Part shown: piece by piece, positions 17,971 to 27,058 of the stretch
How the letters are laid out: every line of letters begins with the position of its first letter
Numbering within the stretch: the stretch's first letter is position 1
Source: an uncultured Eubacterium sp.
GTDB taxonomy: Bacteria; Bacillota; Clostridia; Lachnospirales; Lachnospiraceae
NCBI GenBank assembly: GCA_934322085.1
Contig: CAKRGF010000003.1
Coordinates: 1-64,000, forward strand
Direction of reading: 5' to 3'
DNA length: 64,000 nucleotides
Position numbers and translations under genes: made by a program
The notes under the pieces: model-generated
Seen by the model: the letters and a program-made list of their open reading frames with translations, nothing else
Told to the model about the DNA's origin: nothing
The model's database searches: none

Positions 17971-18981
17971 ATGATTAAAGAAGCATTACACAAAGTAATT
18001 AACAATGAGGATTTAACTTATGAGGAAGCACTTGAGACAATGAAAGAAATTATGACCGGAGAGGCTTCTCAGATTCAGATGGCAGCGTTTTTGGCGGCAC
18101 TTCGTATGAAAGGTGAAACCATTACGGAAATAACGGCATGTGCCAAAGGAATGAGAGCTGTTGGAACTCATTTGCAGCCAAAGAAAGAAGTACTTGAAAT
18201 TGTTGGAACCGGTGGTGACGAAGTCGGAACCTTTAATATTTCCACAACATCAGCCTTTGTTATTGCAGCAGCGGGAATTCCGGTAGCAAAACACGGAAAC
18301 CGCAGTGTTTCCAGTAAAAGCGGTGCCGCAGATATTCTTGAAAAATTAGGAGTGAATTTAATGCTTGAGACAGACCGGGCAGAAGAAGTGCTCGAAGAGA
18401 CGGATATGGCATTTTTGTTCGCACAGAAATATCATTCGGCAATGAAAAATGTCGGACCGGTTCGTAAAGAAATGGGAGAGAGAACGATTTTTAATATTCT
18501 TGGACCACTTACGAATCCGGCAAATGCTTCCCGTCAGCTTCTTGGTGTCTATGATAAAGAACTGGTGGAAAAACTGGCAGAAGTTTTAGCAAATCTTGGT
18601 GTCACAAGAGGAATGTCGGTGTGCGGCAGCGATGGACTTGATGAGATTACGGTAACGGGTCCTACACACTGCTGTGAGATTAAGGATGGAAAACTGACTT
18701 CATTTGAGATTACACCGGAGCAGTTTGGACTTTCCACATACCCATTGACTGAGTTGGTTGGCGGCACACCGGAAGAAAATGCGCAGATTACAAAGGATAT
18801 TCTTTCCGGATCATTAAAAGGCGCGAAACGTGACGTTGTTCTTATGAATGCCGGTATCGGTATTTATCTTGGCTCTGAAAATTTGACGATGGAAGAGGGA
18901 ATTAAAAAGGCAGAAGAGCTTATTAACAGCGGCAAGGCGTATGAGAAGATGGAAGAGTTTGTAAAAGCAACACAGCAATAA
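17971..18981 (+). CDS. trpD: Anthranilate phosphoribosyltransferase
   Basis: TrpD joins anthranilate to PRPP. The 336-residue protein shows the PRPP-binding GTGGDEVGTFNIST, the anthranilate-binding KHGNRSVSSKSGAADILE and NVGPVRKEMGERTIFNILG. The ATG at 17971 follows TTGGAGTG at 17957-17964; an in-frame GTG at 17962 lies inside that site. The length and motifs are normal. Confidence 0.97.
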   Translation: MIKEALHKVINNEDLTYEEALETMKEIMTGEASQIQMAAFLAALRMKGETITEITACAKGMRAVGTHLQPKKEVLEIVGTGGDEVGTFNISTTSAFVIAAAGIPVAKHGNRSVSSKSGAADILEKLGVNLMLETDRAEEVLEETDMAFLFAQKYHSAMKNVGPVRKEMGERTIFNILGPLTNPANASRQLLGVYDKELVEKLAEVLANLGVTRGMSVCGSDGLDEITVTGPTHCCEIKDGKLTSFEITPEQFGLSTYPLTELVGGTPEENAQITKDILSGSLKGAKRDVVLMNAGIGIYLGSENLTMEEGIKKAEELINSGKAYEKMEEFVKATQQ

Positions 18982-18992
18982 AGGAGGACGAC

Positions 18993-19775
18993 ATGATACT
19001 GGATGAAATTGCAGAAAAAGCAAGAGTACGTGTAGCAGAATCAAAAAAGAGGATTTCTCCGGATGTGATGGCAGAAAAAGCGAAACAAAAAGCAAAAGCG
19101 ACAGAGCCGTTTCGTTTTGAAAAAGCACTGGCAAAGGATGGCGTTTCTTTTATCTGCGAAGTGAAAAAGGCGTCACCGTCCAAAGGTGTAATTGCCGGGG
19201 ATTTTGATTATCTGGCAATTGCCAAAGACTATGAAAAAGCAGGTGCCGATGCAATTTCTGTTTTGACGGAGCCCGATTACTTTTTAGGCAGTATTGATTA
19301 TCTGGCAGAAATTGCGGAGCACGTAAAAACGCCGCTTCTTCGTAAGGATTTTGTCGTGGATGAATACATGATTGATGAGGCAAAGGCGGCAGGAGCCAGT
19401 GCTGTATTACTTATTTGTGCTCTGTTAGATGAAGAGACACTGACCCGTTACCACAAGCACTGTGATGAACTGGGCTTGTCTGCATTGGTGGAAGCACATG
19501 ATGAAGATGAAATTCAGATGGCAGTCCGGGCAGGAGCGAGAATTATCGGTGTGAATAACCGGAACTTAAAAGATTTCACGGTGGATATTCATAACGGAAT
19601 CCGACTTCGCGAAAAGGTGCCAAAAGAAATCCTTTTTGTGGCGGAAAGTGGCATTAAGACAAGAGAAAATATTGTCGAGCTGGAAAAGGGATGTGTCAAT
19701 GCGGTATTGATTGGCGAGACCTTTATGCGAAGTGAAAATAAAGAACAAATGTTACAGCAATTAAAAGGAGAATAG
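18993..19775 (+). CDS. trpC: Indole-3-glycerol phosphate synthase
   Basis: TrpC closes the indole ring of CdRP with loss of CO2. This 260-residue TIM barrel has FICEVKKASPSKG with the catalytic Lys, LLRKDFVVDEYMIDEAKAAG, GVNNRNLKDF and FVAESGI. It is a stand-alone enzyme with no fused TrpF domain. AAAGGAGG at 18980-18987 supports the ATG at 18993. The next gene, trpB, begins only 5 bases after the stop, leaving no room for trpF, which usually sits here. Confidence 0.97.
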   Translation: MILDEIAEKARVRVAESKKRISPDVMAEKAKQKAKATEPFRFEKALAKDGVSFICEVKKASPSKGVIAGDFDYLAIAKDYEKAGADAISVLTEPDYFLGSIDYLAEIAEHVKTPLLRKDFVVDEYMIDEAKAAGASAVLLICALLDEETLTRYHKHCDELGLSALVEAHDEDEIQMAVRAGARIIGVNNRNLKDFTVDIHNGIRLREKVPKEILFVAESGIKTRENIVELEKGCVNAVLIGETFMRSENKEQMLQQLKGE

Positions 19776-19780
19776 AGATT

Positions 19781-20965
19781 ATGGCAAAAGGAAGATTTGG
19801 CATTCACGGTGGACAGTATATACCGGAAACCTTAATGAATGCAGTCATTGAATTGGAAGAAGCATACGAACATTATAAGAAAGATCCGGAATTTATTAAG
19901 GAGTTAGATACGCTGCTTCATGAATATGTAGGAAGACCGTCAAGACTTTACTATGCGGCACATATGACCGAGGATTTAGGCGGTGCGAAAATTTATTTAA
20001 AGCGTGAGGACTTAAACCATACCGGTTCCCATAAATTAAATAATGCACTTGGTCAGGCCTTGTTAGCGAAAAAGATGGGAAAGACCCGTCTGATTGCGGA
20101 AACCGGTGCCGGCCAGCATGGTGTGGCAACCGCGACTGTGGCAGCTCTTCTTGGAATGGAATGTGAAGTTTTCATGGGAAAAGTGGATACGGACAGACAG
20201 GCTTTGAACGTATACCGCATGGAATTATTAGGGGCGAAAGTACATGCTGTGACAAGCGGCACACAGACATTAAAAGATGCCGTCAACGAAACACTCAGAG
20301 AGTGGACCAAACGCATTGAGGATACCCACTATGTAATTGGGTCCGTTATGGGACCGCATCCATTTCCAATGATGGTGCGTGATTTCCAGAGCGTGATTGG
20401 ACGCGAGATTAAACAGCAGTTAATGGAAAAAGAGGGACGCCTTCCGGATGCCGTGCTTGCCTGTGTAGGCGGCGGAAGTAATGCGATGGGTGCATTTTAT
20501 GAATTCATTCCGGATGAAAGTGTCCGCCTGATTGGATGTGAGGCTGCGGGACGCGGTATCCATACCGCGGAAACAGCAGCGACAATTGCAACCGGAACAA
20601 TGGGTGTTTTCCACGGCATGAAATCCTATTTCTGTCAGGATGAATACGGACAGATTGCACCGGTTTATTCGATTTCTGCAGGACTTGATTATCCGGGAAT
20701 CGGACCGGAACACGCTCATTTGTATGATACAAAAAGAGCAGAATATGTACCGATTACCGATGATGAGGCAGTGGAAGCATTTGAATATTTATCCCGGATT
20801 GAAGGAATTATTCCTGCGATTGAGAGTTCTCATGCCTTGGCTTATGCAAGAAAATTAGCACCGCAGATGGATAAGGATAAAATAATTGTAGTTAATATCT
20901 CCGGACGAGGAGACAAAGATGTGGCAGCCATTGCCAGATACAGGGGGATTGAAATCGATGAATAA
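19781..20965 (+). CDS. trpB: Tryptophan synthase beta chain
   Basis: TrpB is the PLP enzyme that condenses indole with serine. The 394-residue TrpB1-type protein starts with GRFGIHGGQYIPETLMNA, has the PLP lysine in NHTGSHKLNNALGQALLAK, AETGAGQHGVATATVAAL, and the phosphate-binding GGGSNAMGAF. It overlaps trpA by 8 bases, consistent with equal expression of the alpha2-beta2 complex. Confidence 0.98.
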   Translation: MAKGRFGIHGGQYIPETLMNAVIELEEAYEHYKKDPEFIKELDTLLHEYVGRPSRLYYAAHMTEDLGGAKIYLKREDLNHTGSHKLNNALGQALLAKKMGKTRLIAETGAGQHGVATATVAALLGMECEVFMGKVDTDRQALNVYRMELLGAKVHAVTSGTQTLKDAVNETLREWTKRIEDTHYVIGSVMGPHPFPMMVRDFQSVIGREIKQQLMEKEGRLPDAVLACVGGGSNAMGAFYEFIPDESVRLIGCEAAGRGIHTAETAATIATGTMGVFHGMKSYFCQDEYGQIAPVYSISAGLDYPGIGPEHAHLYDTKRAEYVPITDDEAVEAFEYLSRIEGIIPAIESSHALAYARKLAPQMDKDKIIVVNISGRGDKDVAAIARYRGIEIDE

Positions 20966-21734
20966 GATAGAAGACGCATTCAAAAATAAAAAAGCATTTA
21001 TACCGTTTGTTACGGCAGGGGATCCATCTCTTGATGTTACCCGTGAATTGATTTTGGCGATGCAGGAGGCTGGTGCTGACTTAATTGAAATCGGAATTCC
21101 GTTTTCAGATCCGGTAGCAGAGGGACCGGTCATTCAGGAAGCAGATGACCGCGCTTTATCCGCCGGGGTAACAACGGATAAAATTTTCGATATGGTGGAT
21201 GATATCACAGACAAAATCCATGTGCCTATTGTTTTTATGACTTATATTAACCCGATTTATGTATACGGTGTGGAGAAATTTGCAAAACGAGCGAAAGCAT
21301 GCGGTGCTGCCGGCGTTATTGTACCGGATGTGCCGTTTGAAGAAAAAGAAGAAATCCGCGGCAGTTTTGAAGCAGAAGGACTGGTTGTTATCTCGATGGT
21401 GGCACCGACTTCAGCAGACCGTGTGCGGATGATTGCAAAAGAGGCAAAAGGCTTTTTGTACTGTGTTTCCTCACTTGGTGTAACCGGTGTCCGCACGGAA
21501 ATCGGAACAGCAATTGGAGATTTGATTCAAACAGTGAAAGAAGAGTGTTCCATTCCATGTGCGATTGGCTTTGGAATTTCAACACCGGAACAGGCAGAAG
21601 CAATGGCTAAAATATCGGATGGAGCAATTGTCGGCAGTGCAATCGTAAAAATTGTAGCTAAATACGGTAAAGACTGCGTTCCTTATGTGAAAGAATATGT
21701 GCAGTCTATGAAACAAGCGGTTGAGAGAGCATAA
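20958..21734 (+). CDS. trpA: Tryptophan synthase alpha chain
   Basis: TrpA cleaves indole-3-glycerol phosphate and delivers indole to TrpB through a tunnel. The 258-residue TIM barrel has FIPFVTAGDPSLD, the catalytic Glu in DLIEIGIPFSDPVAEGP and the catalytic Asp in VPDVPFEEKEE, plus GVTGVRTEIG. ATG 20958 is chosen because MNKIEDAFKNKKAFIPF is the normal N-terminus; an in-frame upstream ATG at 20919 is inside trpB. It is the last gene of the operon; no clear terminator hairpin was found after it. Confidence 0.97.
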   Translation: MNKIEDAFKNKKAFIPFVTAGDPSLDVTRELILAMQEAGADLIEIGIPFSDPVAEGPVIQEADDRALSAGVTTDKIFDMVDDITDKIHVPIVFMTYINPIYVYGVEKFAKRAKACGAAGVIVPDVPFEEKEEIRGSFEAEGLVVISMVAPTSADRVRMIAKEAKGFLYCVSSLGVTGVRTEIGTAIGDLIQTVKEECSIPCAIGFGISTPEQAEAMAKISDGAIVGSAIVKIVAKYGKDCVPYVKEYVQSMKQAVERA

Positions 21735-21764
21735 AAAGACACAATAAGGACACTAAAAAATCAC

Positions 21765-21793
21765 TTTTCATACCTCCCATCTTGTGCTATACT
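21765..21793 (+). promoter_or_regulatory. Probable sigma-A promoter for the PPIase lipoprotein gene
   Basis: TTTTCA at 21765-21770 and TATACT at 21788-21793 are 17 bases apart, about 35 bases before the coding sequence. Confidence 0.55.
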
Positions 21794-21829
21794 GATAAAA
21801 GATTATCGTTATCTAAGGAGGAAAGAAAA

Positions 21830-22897
21830 TTGAAGAAGAAATATATCGTAGCAATTTTACTTGGTCTTATGACCTGTATGCTGACCGGATGCTCTACGGA
21901 TAGCATTCCAAGTTTCCATGCGATGTTGTTTGGTGAAGAGGAATATGTATCTCTTGGGTATGACCCGTCGGATTATGTAACTCTTGGCAAATACAAAAAC
22001 ATTGAGGTTGAGAAGAGTGTTTCCGATAGTGATGTTCAGTCCGCACTGGATTCTATGATTGCCGCCGGCGATGAAAAAGAAGTGAAAAGTTCGGATACGG
22101 TAGTGAAGAAGAATCAGCTGATTAACTTTGATTATGAGGGAAAAGTGAATGGCAAAGCCTTTGATGGCGGAACTGCTGAGTCACAGTTTTTACGTGTTGG
22201 TTCCGGTAAAATGATTGAAGGGTTTGAAGACGCTTTAATCGGTATGAAAGTCGGAGAAACAAAAGATGCCAAAGTAACTTTCCCGAAAGATTACCGTGAG
22301 ACATCACTGGCAGGAAAAGAGGCTGTATTCACACTGAAAGTGAATTATATTTACAAAGAAGCTACGGATGCTTTGGTTGCCAAACTGGATTCGACATATA
22401 ATACGAAAACGGTGAAAGCTTTTAAAGAAGCAGCGAAGAAAGAATTAGAGAGCCAGAATGAACAGCAGATGCTTTCCACGGCAATAAGTCAGATTACGAG
22501 CGAAGCAAAGATTAGCAAAGTGCCGGATGAACTGATTAAAAAGATTAAGGCAATTCAGTCAAAATCTTTGGAGAGTCAGGCAACACAGTCCGGAACGGAT
22601 GTAAGCACACTTCTTGGCATGTATGGCATGACTGAGGACAGTTACTATGAGAGTATTGCCAAAGAAAGACTTTTGGCTGAGGCAGTAGCACAGGCAGAAG
22701 GCTATCGTGTGACAAAGCAGGATTATGAAGATAAAATTGCAGAAATCTGCAAGAGCAATAATATCTCAGAAGCCGATTATCGCAAGAATTTCAAATCGGC
22801 AACAAGCGATAATGCTTCTTTGGAAGACTACATTGTCTACATGATGAAATACGAATATTTTTATGATTTAGTACAAAAAACTTTGGTGAAAAAATAA
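21830..22897 (+). CDS. FKBP-type peptidyl-prolyl isomerase lipoprotein (trigger-factor-like)
   Basis: A probable extracytoplasmic folding factor. The 355-residue product has a lipoprotein signal peptide ending in the lipobox LTGC (Cys about residue 22), then an FKBP/trigger-factor PPIase domain with INFDYEGKVNGKAFDGG, MIEGFEDALIGMKVGE and VTFPKDY, and a helical C-terminal half resembling the trigger factor chaperone domain. It is not the ribosome-bound trigger factor because it lacks the ribosome-binding domain and is exported. The TTG start at 21830 follows AAGGAGG at 21815-21821; upstream in-frame codons lack a site. It may act like PrsA, but that is inference. Confidence 0.85.
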   Translation: MKKKYIVAILLGLMTCMLTGCSTDSIPSFHAMLFGEEEYVSLGYDPSDYVTLGKYKNIEVEKSVSDSDVQSALDSMIAAGDEKEVKSSDTVVKKNQLINFDYEGKVNGKAFDGGTAESQFLRVGSGKMIEGFEDALIGMKVGETKDAKVTFPKDYRETSLAGKEAVFTLKVNYIYKEATDALVAKLDSTYNTKTVKAFKEAAKKELESQNEQQMLSTAISQITSEAKISKVPDELIKKIKAIQSKSLESQATQSGTDVSTLLGMYGMTEDSYYESIAKERLLAEAVAQAEGYRVTKQDYEDKIAEICKSNNISEADYRKNFKSATSDNASLEDYIVYMMKYEYFYDLVQKTLVKK

Positions 22898-22906
22898 AAC
22901 TTTAGA

Positions 22907-22933
22907 ATAACTAAGATTCCCCTTGCATATAGT
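22907..22933 (+). promoter_or_regulatory. Candidate sigma-E promoter of spoIVA
   Basis: ATA at 22907-22909 and CATATAGT at 22926-22933 are 16 bases apart and resemble the mother-cell sigma-E consensus (ATA, 16-18 bases, CATANNNT). In Bacillus spoIVA is under sigma-E. A start near 22940 would fall inside the loop of the hairpin described next. Confidence 0.4.
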
Positions 22934-22987
22934 TTAGCAGAAGGCAGATACGAGTGTGTCTCCAGCAATGCAAGGGGGATTTTTTTA
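22916..22987 (+). terminator. Terminator-like hairpin whose 3' arm contains the spoIVA ribosome binding site
   Basis: Bases 22916-22928 pair with 22968-22980 (13 bp, one G-U), enclosing a 39-base loop. The 3' arm is followed by seven Ts. The AGGGGG ribosome binding site of spoIVA lies within the 3' arm, and the T run abuts the ATG. It probably ends transcripts from the lipoprotein gene and masks the spoIVA start in read-through RNA. Confidence 0.7.
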
Positions 22988-24462
22988 TGGACAAATACAA
23001 TGTCTACCAGGATATGAGCCGGCGTACAGGAGGCGAAATCTATCTGGGAATAGTCGGACCGGTGCGCACCGGTAAATCGACTTTTATCAAACGTTTTATG
23101 GAACTTGTTGTGATTCCGGAAATGTCGGATGACAACGAAAAGGTCAGAACAATTGATGAGCTGCCACAGTCGGCAGACGGAAAAACGATTATGACAACAG
23201 AACCGAAATTTATTCCAAAAGAGGCGGCAGTTATTCATTTTTCCAATCAGGAAACCGGGAAAATAAGACTGATTGACTGTGTGGGATATTTGGTTCCGGA
23301 AGCCGTTGGTGCCATTGAGGAAGAAAAAGAGCGCATGGTAAAAACACCGTGGTCGGAAGAAGAAATTCCTTTTTCAAAGGCGGCAGAAATTGGCACGAGT
23401 AAAGTAATCAGGGAACATTCTAATCTGGGATTGATTATCACAACAGATGGTTCTTTTGGCGATATTGTTGCAGCAAACTTTGAAGAGGCACTGCAGAAAA
23501 CGGTGATGGAGTGCGAAAAAGCTGGAAAGCCCTTTTTAATTCTTGTAAACACAAGTCGTCCGGATTCGCAGGAAACTGTGCAGTTTACAAAACGGCTGGA
23601 AGCACAGTATGGAAAAACCGTAATGGCGGTAAATTGTAAGACAATGGACAGAGAGGATGTGTTTCGTATCATGGAGCAGCTGCTAGCGGATTTCCCGATT
23701 ACAAGGCTCAATTTCCTGCTTCCTAAGTGGGTAGAATTTTTGCAGCCGGATAACTGGCTGAAACAGGATTTGATTGAAAAGTGCAGGGAAGTTATACAAA
23801 GGGTGCATACTATGAAGGATATTCAGGACGATTCCATTCAGATGCAGGCACCTTATATCAAAGATGTGTACATCCGCGATAAGCAATTAGAAAATGGTGT
23901 TGTCAATCTTTCGGTGGATTTTGAAGACAGTTATTATTATGAAATTTTGAGTGAAATGGTGGGAACCAATATAGAGGGTGAATACGATTTGATTTCGCTT
24001 TTGAAAGAACTTTCGGGCATGAGAAACAATTATGAATCTCTTGCAGCTGCCTGCAATCAGGTAAGGGGAAAAGGATACGGAATTGTGCCGCCGGAAGAGA
24101 AAGAAATCCAGATTGCTGATCCGGAATTGATTCGTCATGGCAATAAATATGGTGTAAAAATCAAAGCAAGCTGCCCGTCTATGCACATCATTCAGGCAAA
24201 TATTGAGACAGAAATTGCCCCGATTGTCGGCAGTGAGGAACAGGCAAAGGATTTGATTGATTACATCAGCCAGAATGCAAAGGAAAATCCGGATGGTATT
24301 TTTGACACGAATATATTTGGAAAAACAATCCGCCAGTTAGTGGATGAAGGAATTCATTCCAAGGTAAACCGCCTGACAGAAGAAAGTCAGGTGAAGTTGC
24401 AGGATACCATACAAAAAGTGGTAAACGATTCAAACGGAGGATTAGTCTGCATTATCATATGA
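22987..24462 (+). CDS. spoIVA: Stage IV sporulation protein A, spore-coat ATPase
   Basis: SpoIVA is the ATPase that polymerises on the mother-cell face of the outer forespore membrane and forms the basement layer of the spore coat. The 491-residue product matches the family length. It begins DKYNVYQDMSRRTGGEIYLG, has the Walker A loop GPVRTGKS (residues 24-31), the Walker B-like LIDCVGYLVP, and REHSNLGLIITTDGSFGDI. It ends in the conserved hydrophobic tail GGLVCIII needed for localisation. ATG 22987 is used; an in-frame upstream GTG falls within the leader hairpin. This is direct evidence that the organism belongs to a spore-forming lineage. Confidence 0.98.
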   Translation: MDKYNVYQDMSRRTGGEIYLGIVGPVRTGKSTFIKRFMELVVIPEMSDDNEKVRTIDELPQSADGKTIMTTEPKFIPKEAAVIHFSNQETGKIRLIDCVGYLVPEAVGAIEEEKERMVKTPWSEEEIPFSKAAEIGTSKVIREHSNLGLIITTDGSFGDIVAANFEEALQKTVMECEKAGKPFLILVNTSRPDSQETVQFTKRLEAQYGKTVMAVNCKTMDREDVFRIMEQLLADFPITRLNFLLPKWVEFLQPDNWLKQDLIEKCREVIQRVHTMKDIQDDSIQMQAPYIKDVYIRDKQLENGVVNLSVDFEDSYYYEILSEMVGTNIEGEYDLISLLKELSGMRNNYESLAAACNQVRGKGYGIVPPEEKEIQIADPELIRHGNKYGVKIKASCPSMHIIQANIETEIAPIVGSEEQAKDLIDYISQNAKENPDGIFDTNIFGKTIRQLVDEGIHSKVNRLTEESQVKLQDTIQKVVNDSNGGLVCIII

Positions 24463-24466
24463 TAAA

Positions 24467-24496
24467 TTGACAAAGAACATAAAATCATGGTATTCT
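24467..24496 (+). promoter_or_regulatory. Sigma-A promoter for the FapA-repeat gene
   Basis: TTGACA at 24467-24472 and TATTCT at 24491-24496 are 18 bases apart, starting 4 bases after the spoIVA stop. Confidence 0.65.
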
Positions 24497-24554
24497 TATA
24501 AAAGAGGATGATTTGTGGTTCGATTGAAGAATTACATGGGAAGAAGGGGTGTAC

Positions 24555-27047
24555 ATGAAACGACAGATTGATGCGGAAATTCAGAAGAAGAATTATGAGA
24601 AGGAGTTATTGTTGTGCCAAAAAGCAGGCGGTGATATTGAAAGATATCGCCGCCTTTCTTTTAATGCACTGCAATTAGAGCAGATTCGCAAGGGGTTGGA
24701 GAGTAAAGTTGATGTTGAGCTGTTTATGGACCCGGCAAAAAACTGGCTTGAGATGGAACTTATCCGTACGTCCTTAGAGGCTGGTATTGATATAAAGAAA
24801 TATATCGAGCAGGGATTTAGCTGGTTGCAGTGTCAGGAAATTGTAAAAGGTGTGGAGGAAAAATTAGATGTAAAAAAATATCTTAATGTACATTATCTGG
24901 CACCACAGATGAAAGAAATCCGAAAGGGATTAGAGCGGGGCATTGTGGTAGATAGTTACTGTGATACCCGTTATGACTGGTATCAGATGCGGGAAATCCG
25001 CAAAGGATTAGAGAGTAAACTGGATGTTTCCTGTTATGCGGACCCATCTTACAAATATACAACGATGCGTGCGGTCCGTAAAGGCATGGAAGAGGGAATT
25101 TCTTTAGCATCGTTTGCCAAACAGGGATATGCCGGAAAACTTTTGTTTGAAATTGGACGAGGTATCCGGATGAACCATGACATTACCCCATATTTGAAAG
25201 ATGGTTATGATGAGGAACAGTTAAAAGAAATTAATGATGCGTTTGAGGCAGGGGTGAATCTGCTTCCATACATACGAAAAAGTTTTCATGGGGTTCAGCT
25301 TCATGAAATTATTCTTGGTTTGCAGAAAAATCTAAATGTGGCAGTGTATGCAGACCCAGGGTTGAATTGGTTTCAGATGCGGGAAATCCGATACGGTTTA
25401 GAGCAAGGGCTTGATGTAAAAGTCTACGCAAAACCGTGTTTTTCACAAAAACAGATGGAAGTTCTTCGCAAAGGACTACTAGAAGAAGTTGATGTTACCG
25501 AATTTGCCAAAGAGTATTTTGAGCCGGAGCAGATGCTTGAAAAAATTGAAAAAATACACCAGAGTGAACTTCTATTAGATGATGAAGTGGGTAAATTCCT
25601 AAGTGAAACAAAAGCAGAAGTAGTAGAACAAGAGGAGGAAGTACCAGAGAAACAGACAGATGATTATTTGCTGGAATCCTGTGTGTTTGTATCAGAAGAT
25701 AAGATGCAGGCAAGTATTAATTTTTCGCTTGCAAGTGAAGTATTGAAAGAAGAACTTTCGAAAATGGATGTGGGAGATGTTTTAAAACTTCTCAAACACA
25801 AGGATGTCAAGCAGGGAATTTTGCGAGAGTCAATTATTGCGATGCTAAGAGAAAAACAGTTTGATAAAGAAGTTGTTGTAGCCAAAGGAAAAGAGCCGGT
25901 TGATGGTGAGGATGCACATTTTTCCTATTATTTTAAAAAAGAAGTGAATCCAAAACCGAAAGTGCTTGCGGATGGAACTGTGGATTACAAAAATATGGAA
26001 TTATTTGAATTTATTAAAAAAGATACATTGGTTGCGGAATATTTTCCAGCGGCGGTGGGGACTTTTGGTTATGATGTAACAGGACAGATGATTAGTCCAA
26101 AACGTGGGAAAGAGCTTCCGGCACTTCGTGTGATTGGCGTGCGTGTGTCCGAAGATAAAAAGAAATATTATGCGGATATTGATGGAATTATTGAGTGGCA
26201 CGAGGGTGAAAATAAGTTAGAAATACGAAATTTATATACGGTTCCCGGTAATGTCGATGCCGCAACCGGAAACATTCGTTTTAATGGTGATGTAAATATC
26301 ATGGGAAATGTGACGTCCGGATTTTCTGTGCAGGCGGCTGGAAATATTGTGATTGACGGACACTGTGAAGCAAGCCAGATTGAAGCCGGCGGCGATATAA
26401 TTATCCGAAAGGGCTGTCAGGGAAAGGAACTTGGAAAGATTACCGCAGGAAAAAGTATTGTTGGCCAGTTTTTTGAGTCAGCAGTTTTGACGGCAGGAAA
26501 AGATGTGCAGGCAACGTATTTGCTGAACTGCCAGTTAAAAGCGAAAGGAAAACTTCTGGTGGAAGGAAGGAAAGGCGTGATTATTGGTGGCAAAATCTGC
26601 GCAAAATTAGGTGTTTCCTGTAATGGAATTGGAAATATAGCAGAAATTGCAACCGTTGTCAGTGTAGGAATTGACAAAGAAGATATGACGGCTTATCAGG
26701 AACTACAAAAAAAGATTGAGCAGACACAGGCGGAATTGCAGACGTGTGAAAATGGATTGAATAAATTAATGGCGAATCCGGTGCATGATGAAAAAGTTTC
26801 GATGATGATACAGCGGCTGACACGAGCAGTATATACGTTAAAGAGCAGCCGTAAGGAGCTTTTTTCAGAACGGAATGCCCAGATGGAACAGATGACAAAG
26901 CAAAAAGAGGCAAGGATTCAGGTGTCCGGGCGGGCTTATCCGGGTGCGTTACTGTTTTTGAATGAGGATCCATTTGCAATTAAGGAAATATACAACAATG
27001 TGGAATTTGTAAAACATGATAACCGCATTGATACATTGGCTCATTAG
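24555..27047 (+). CDS. FapA/DUF342 protein with about twelve N-terminal 26-residue repeats
   Basis: An 830-residue cytoplasmic protein with no signal peptide. Residues about 33-345 are tandem 26-residue repeats with consensus xFxxxQMxEIRKGLExxLDVxxYAxP (for example YDWYQMREIRKGLESKLDV), likely an alpha-helical solenoid. An acidic linker follows. From about residue 370 comes a FapA/DUF342 domain with NVDAATGNIRFNGDVNIMG, GNIVIDGHCEASQIEAGGD and repeated beta-helix turns. A coiled coil near 710-790 precedes a short C-terminal domain. FapA proteins are linked to flagellar or cell-surface functions, but their activity is unknown. ATG 24555 follows AAGGGG at 24544-24549. The HD-GYP gene starts 11 bases later, so the two form an operon. 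Confidence 0.85.
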   Translation: MKRQIDAEIQKKNYEKELLLCQKAGGDIERYRRLSFNALQLEQIRKGLESKVDVELFMDPAKNWLEMELIRTSLEAGIDIKKYIEQGFSWLQCQEIVKGVEEKLDVKKYLNVHYLAPQMKEIRKGLERGIVVDSYCDTRYDWYQMREIRKGLESKLDVSCYADPSYKYTTMRAVRKGMEEGISLASFAKQGYAGKLLFEIGRGIRMNHDITPYLKDGYDEEQLKEINDAFEAGVNLLPYIRKSFHGVQLHEIILGLQKNLNVAVYADPGLNWFQMREIRYGLEQGLDVKVYAKPCFSQKQMEVLRKGLLEEVDVTEFAKEYFEPEQMLEKIEKIHQSELLLDDEVGKFLSETKAEVVEQEEEVPEKQTDDYLLESCVFVSEDKMQASINFSLASEVLKEELSKMDVGDVLKLLKHKDVKQGILRESIIAMLREKQFDKEVVVAKGKEPVDGEDAHFSYYFKKEVNPKPKVLADGTVDYKNMELFEFIKKDTLVAEYFPAAVGTFGYDVTGQMISPKRGKELPALRVIGVRVSEDKKKYYADIDGIIEWHEGENKLEIRNLYTVPGNVDAATGNIRFNGDVNIMGNVTSGFSVQAAGNIVIDGHCEASQIEAGGDIIIRKGCQGKELGKITAGKSIVGQFFESAVLTAGKDVQATYLLNCQLKAKGKLLVEGRKGVIIGGKICAKLGVSCNGIGNIAEIATVVSVGIDKEDMTAYQELQKKIEQTQAELQTCENGLNKLMANPVHDEKVSMMIQRLTRAVYTLKSSRKELFSERNAQMEQMTKQKEARIQVSGRAYPGALLFLNEDPFAIKEIYNNVEFVKHDNRIDTLAH

Positions 27048-27058
27048 GGGGTGAAGAT

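Noticed and set aside
24640..25600. CRISPR-like or DNA repeats in the 26-residue repeat region
   Set aside because: The repetition is at protein level with degenerate DNA; no identical units or spacers.
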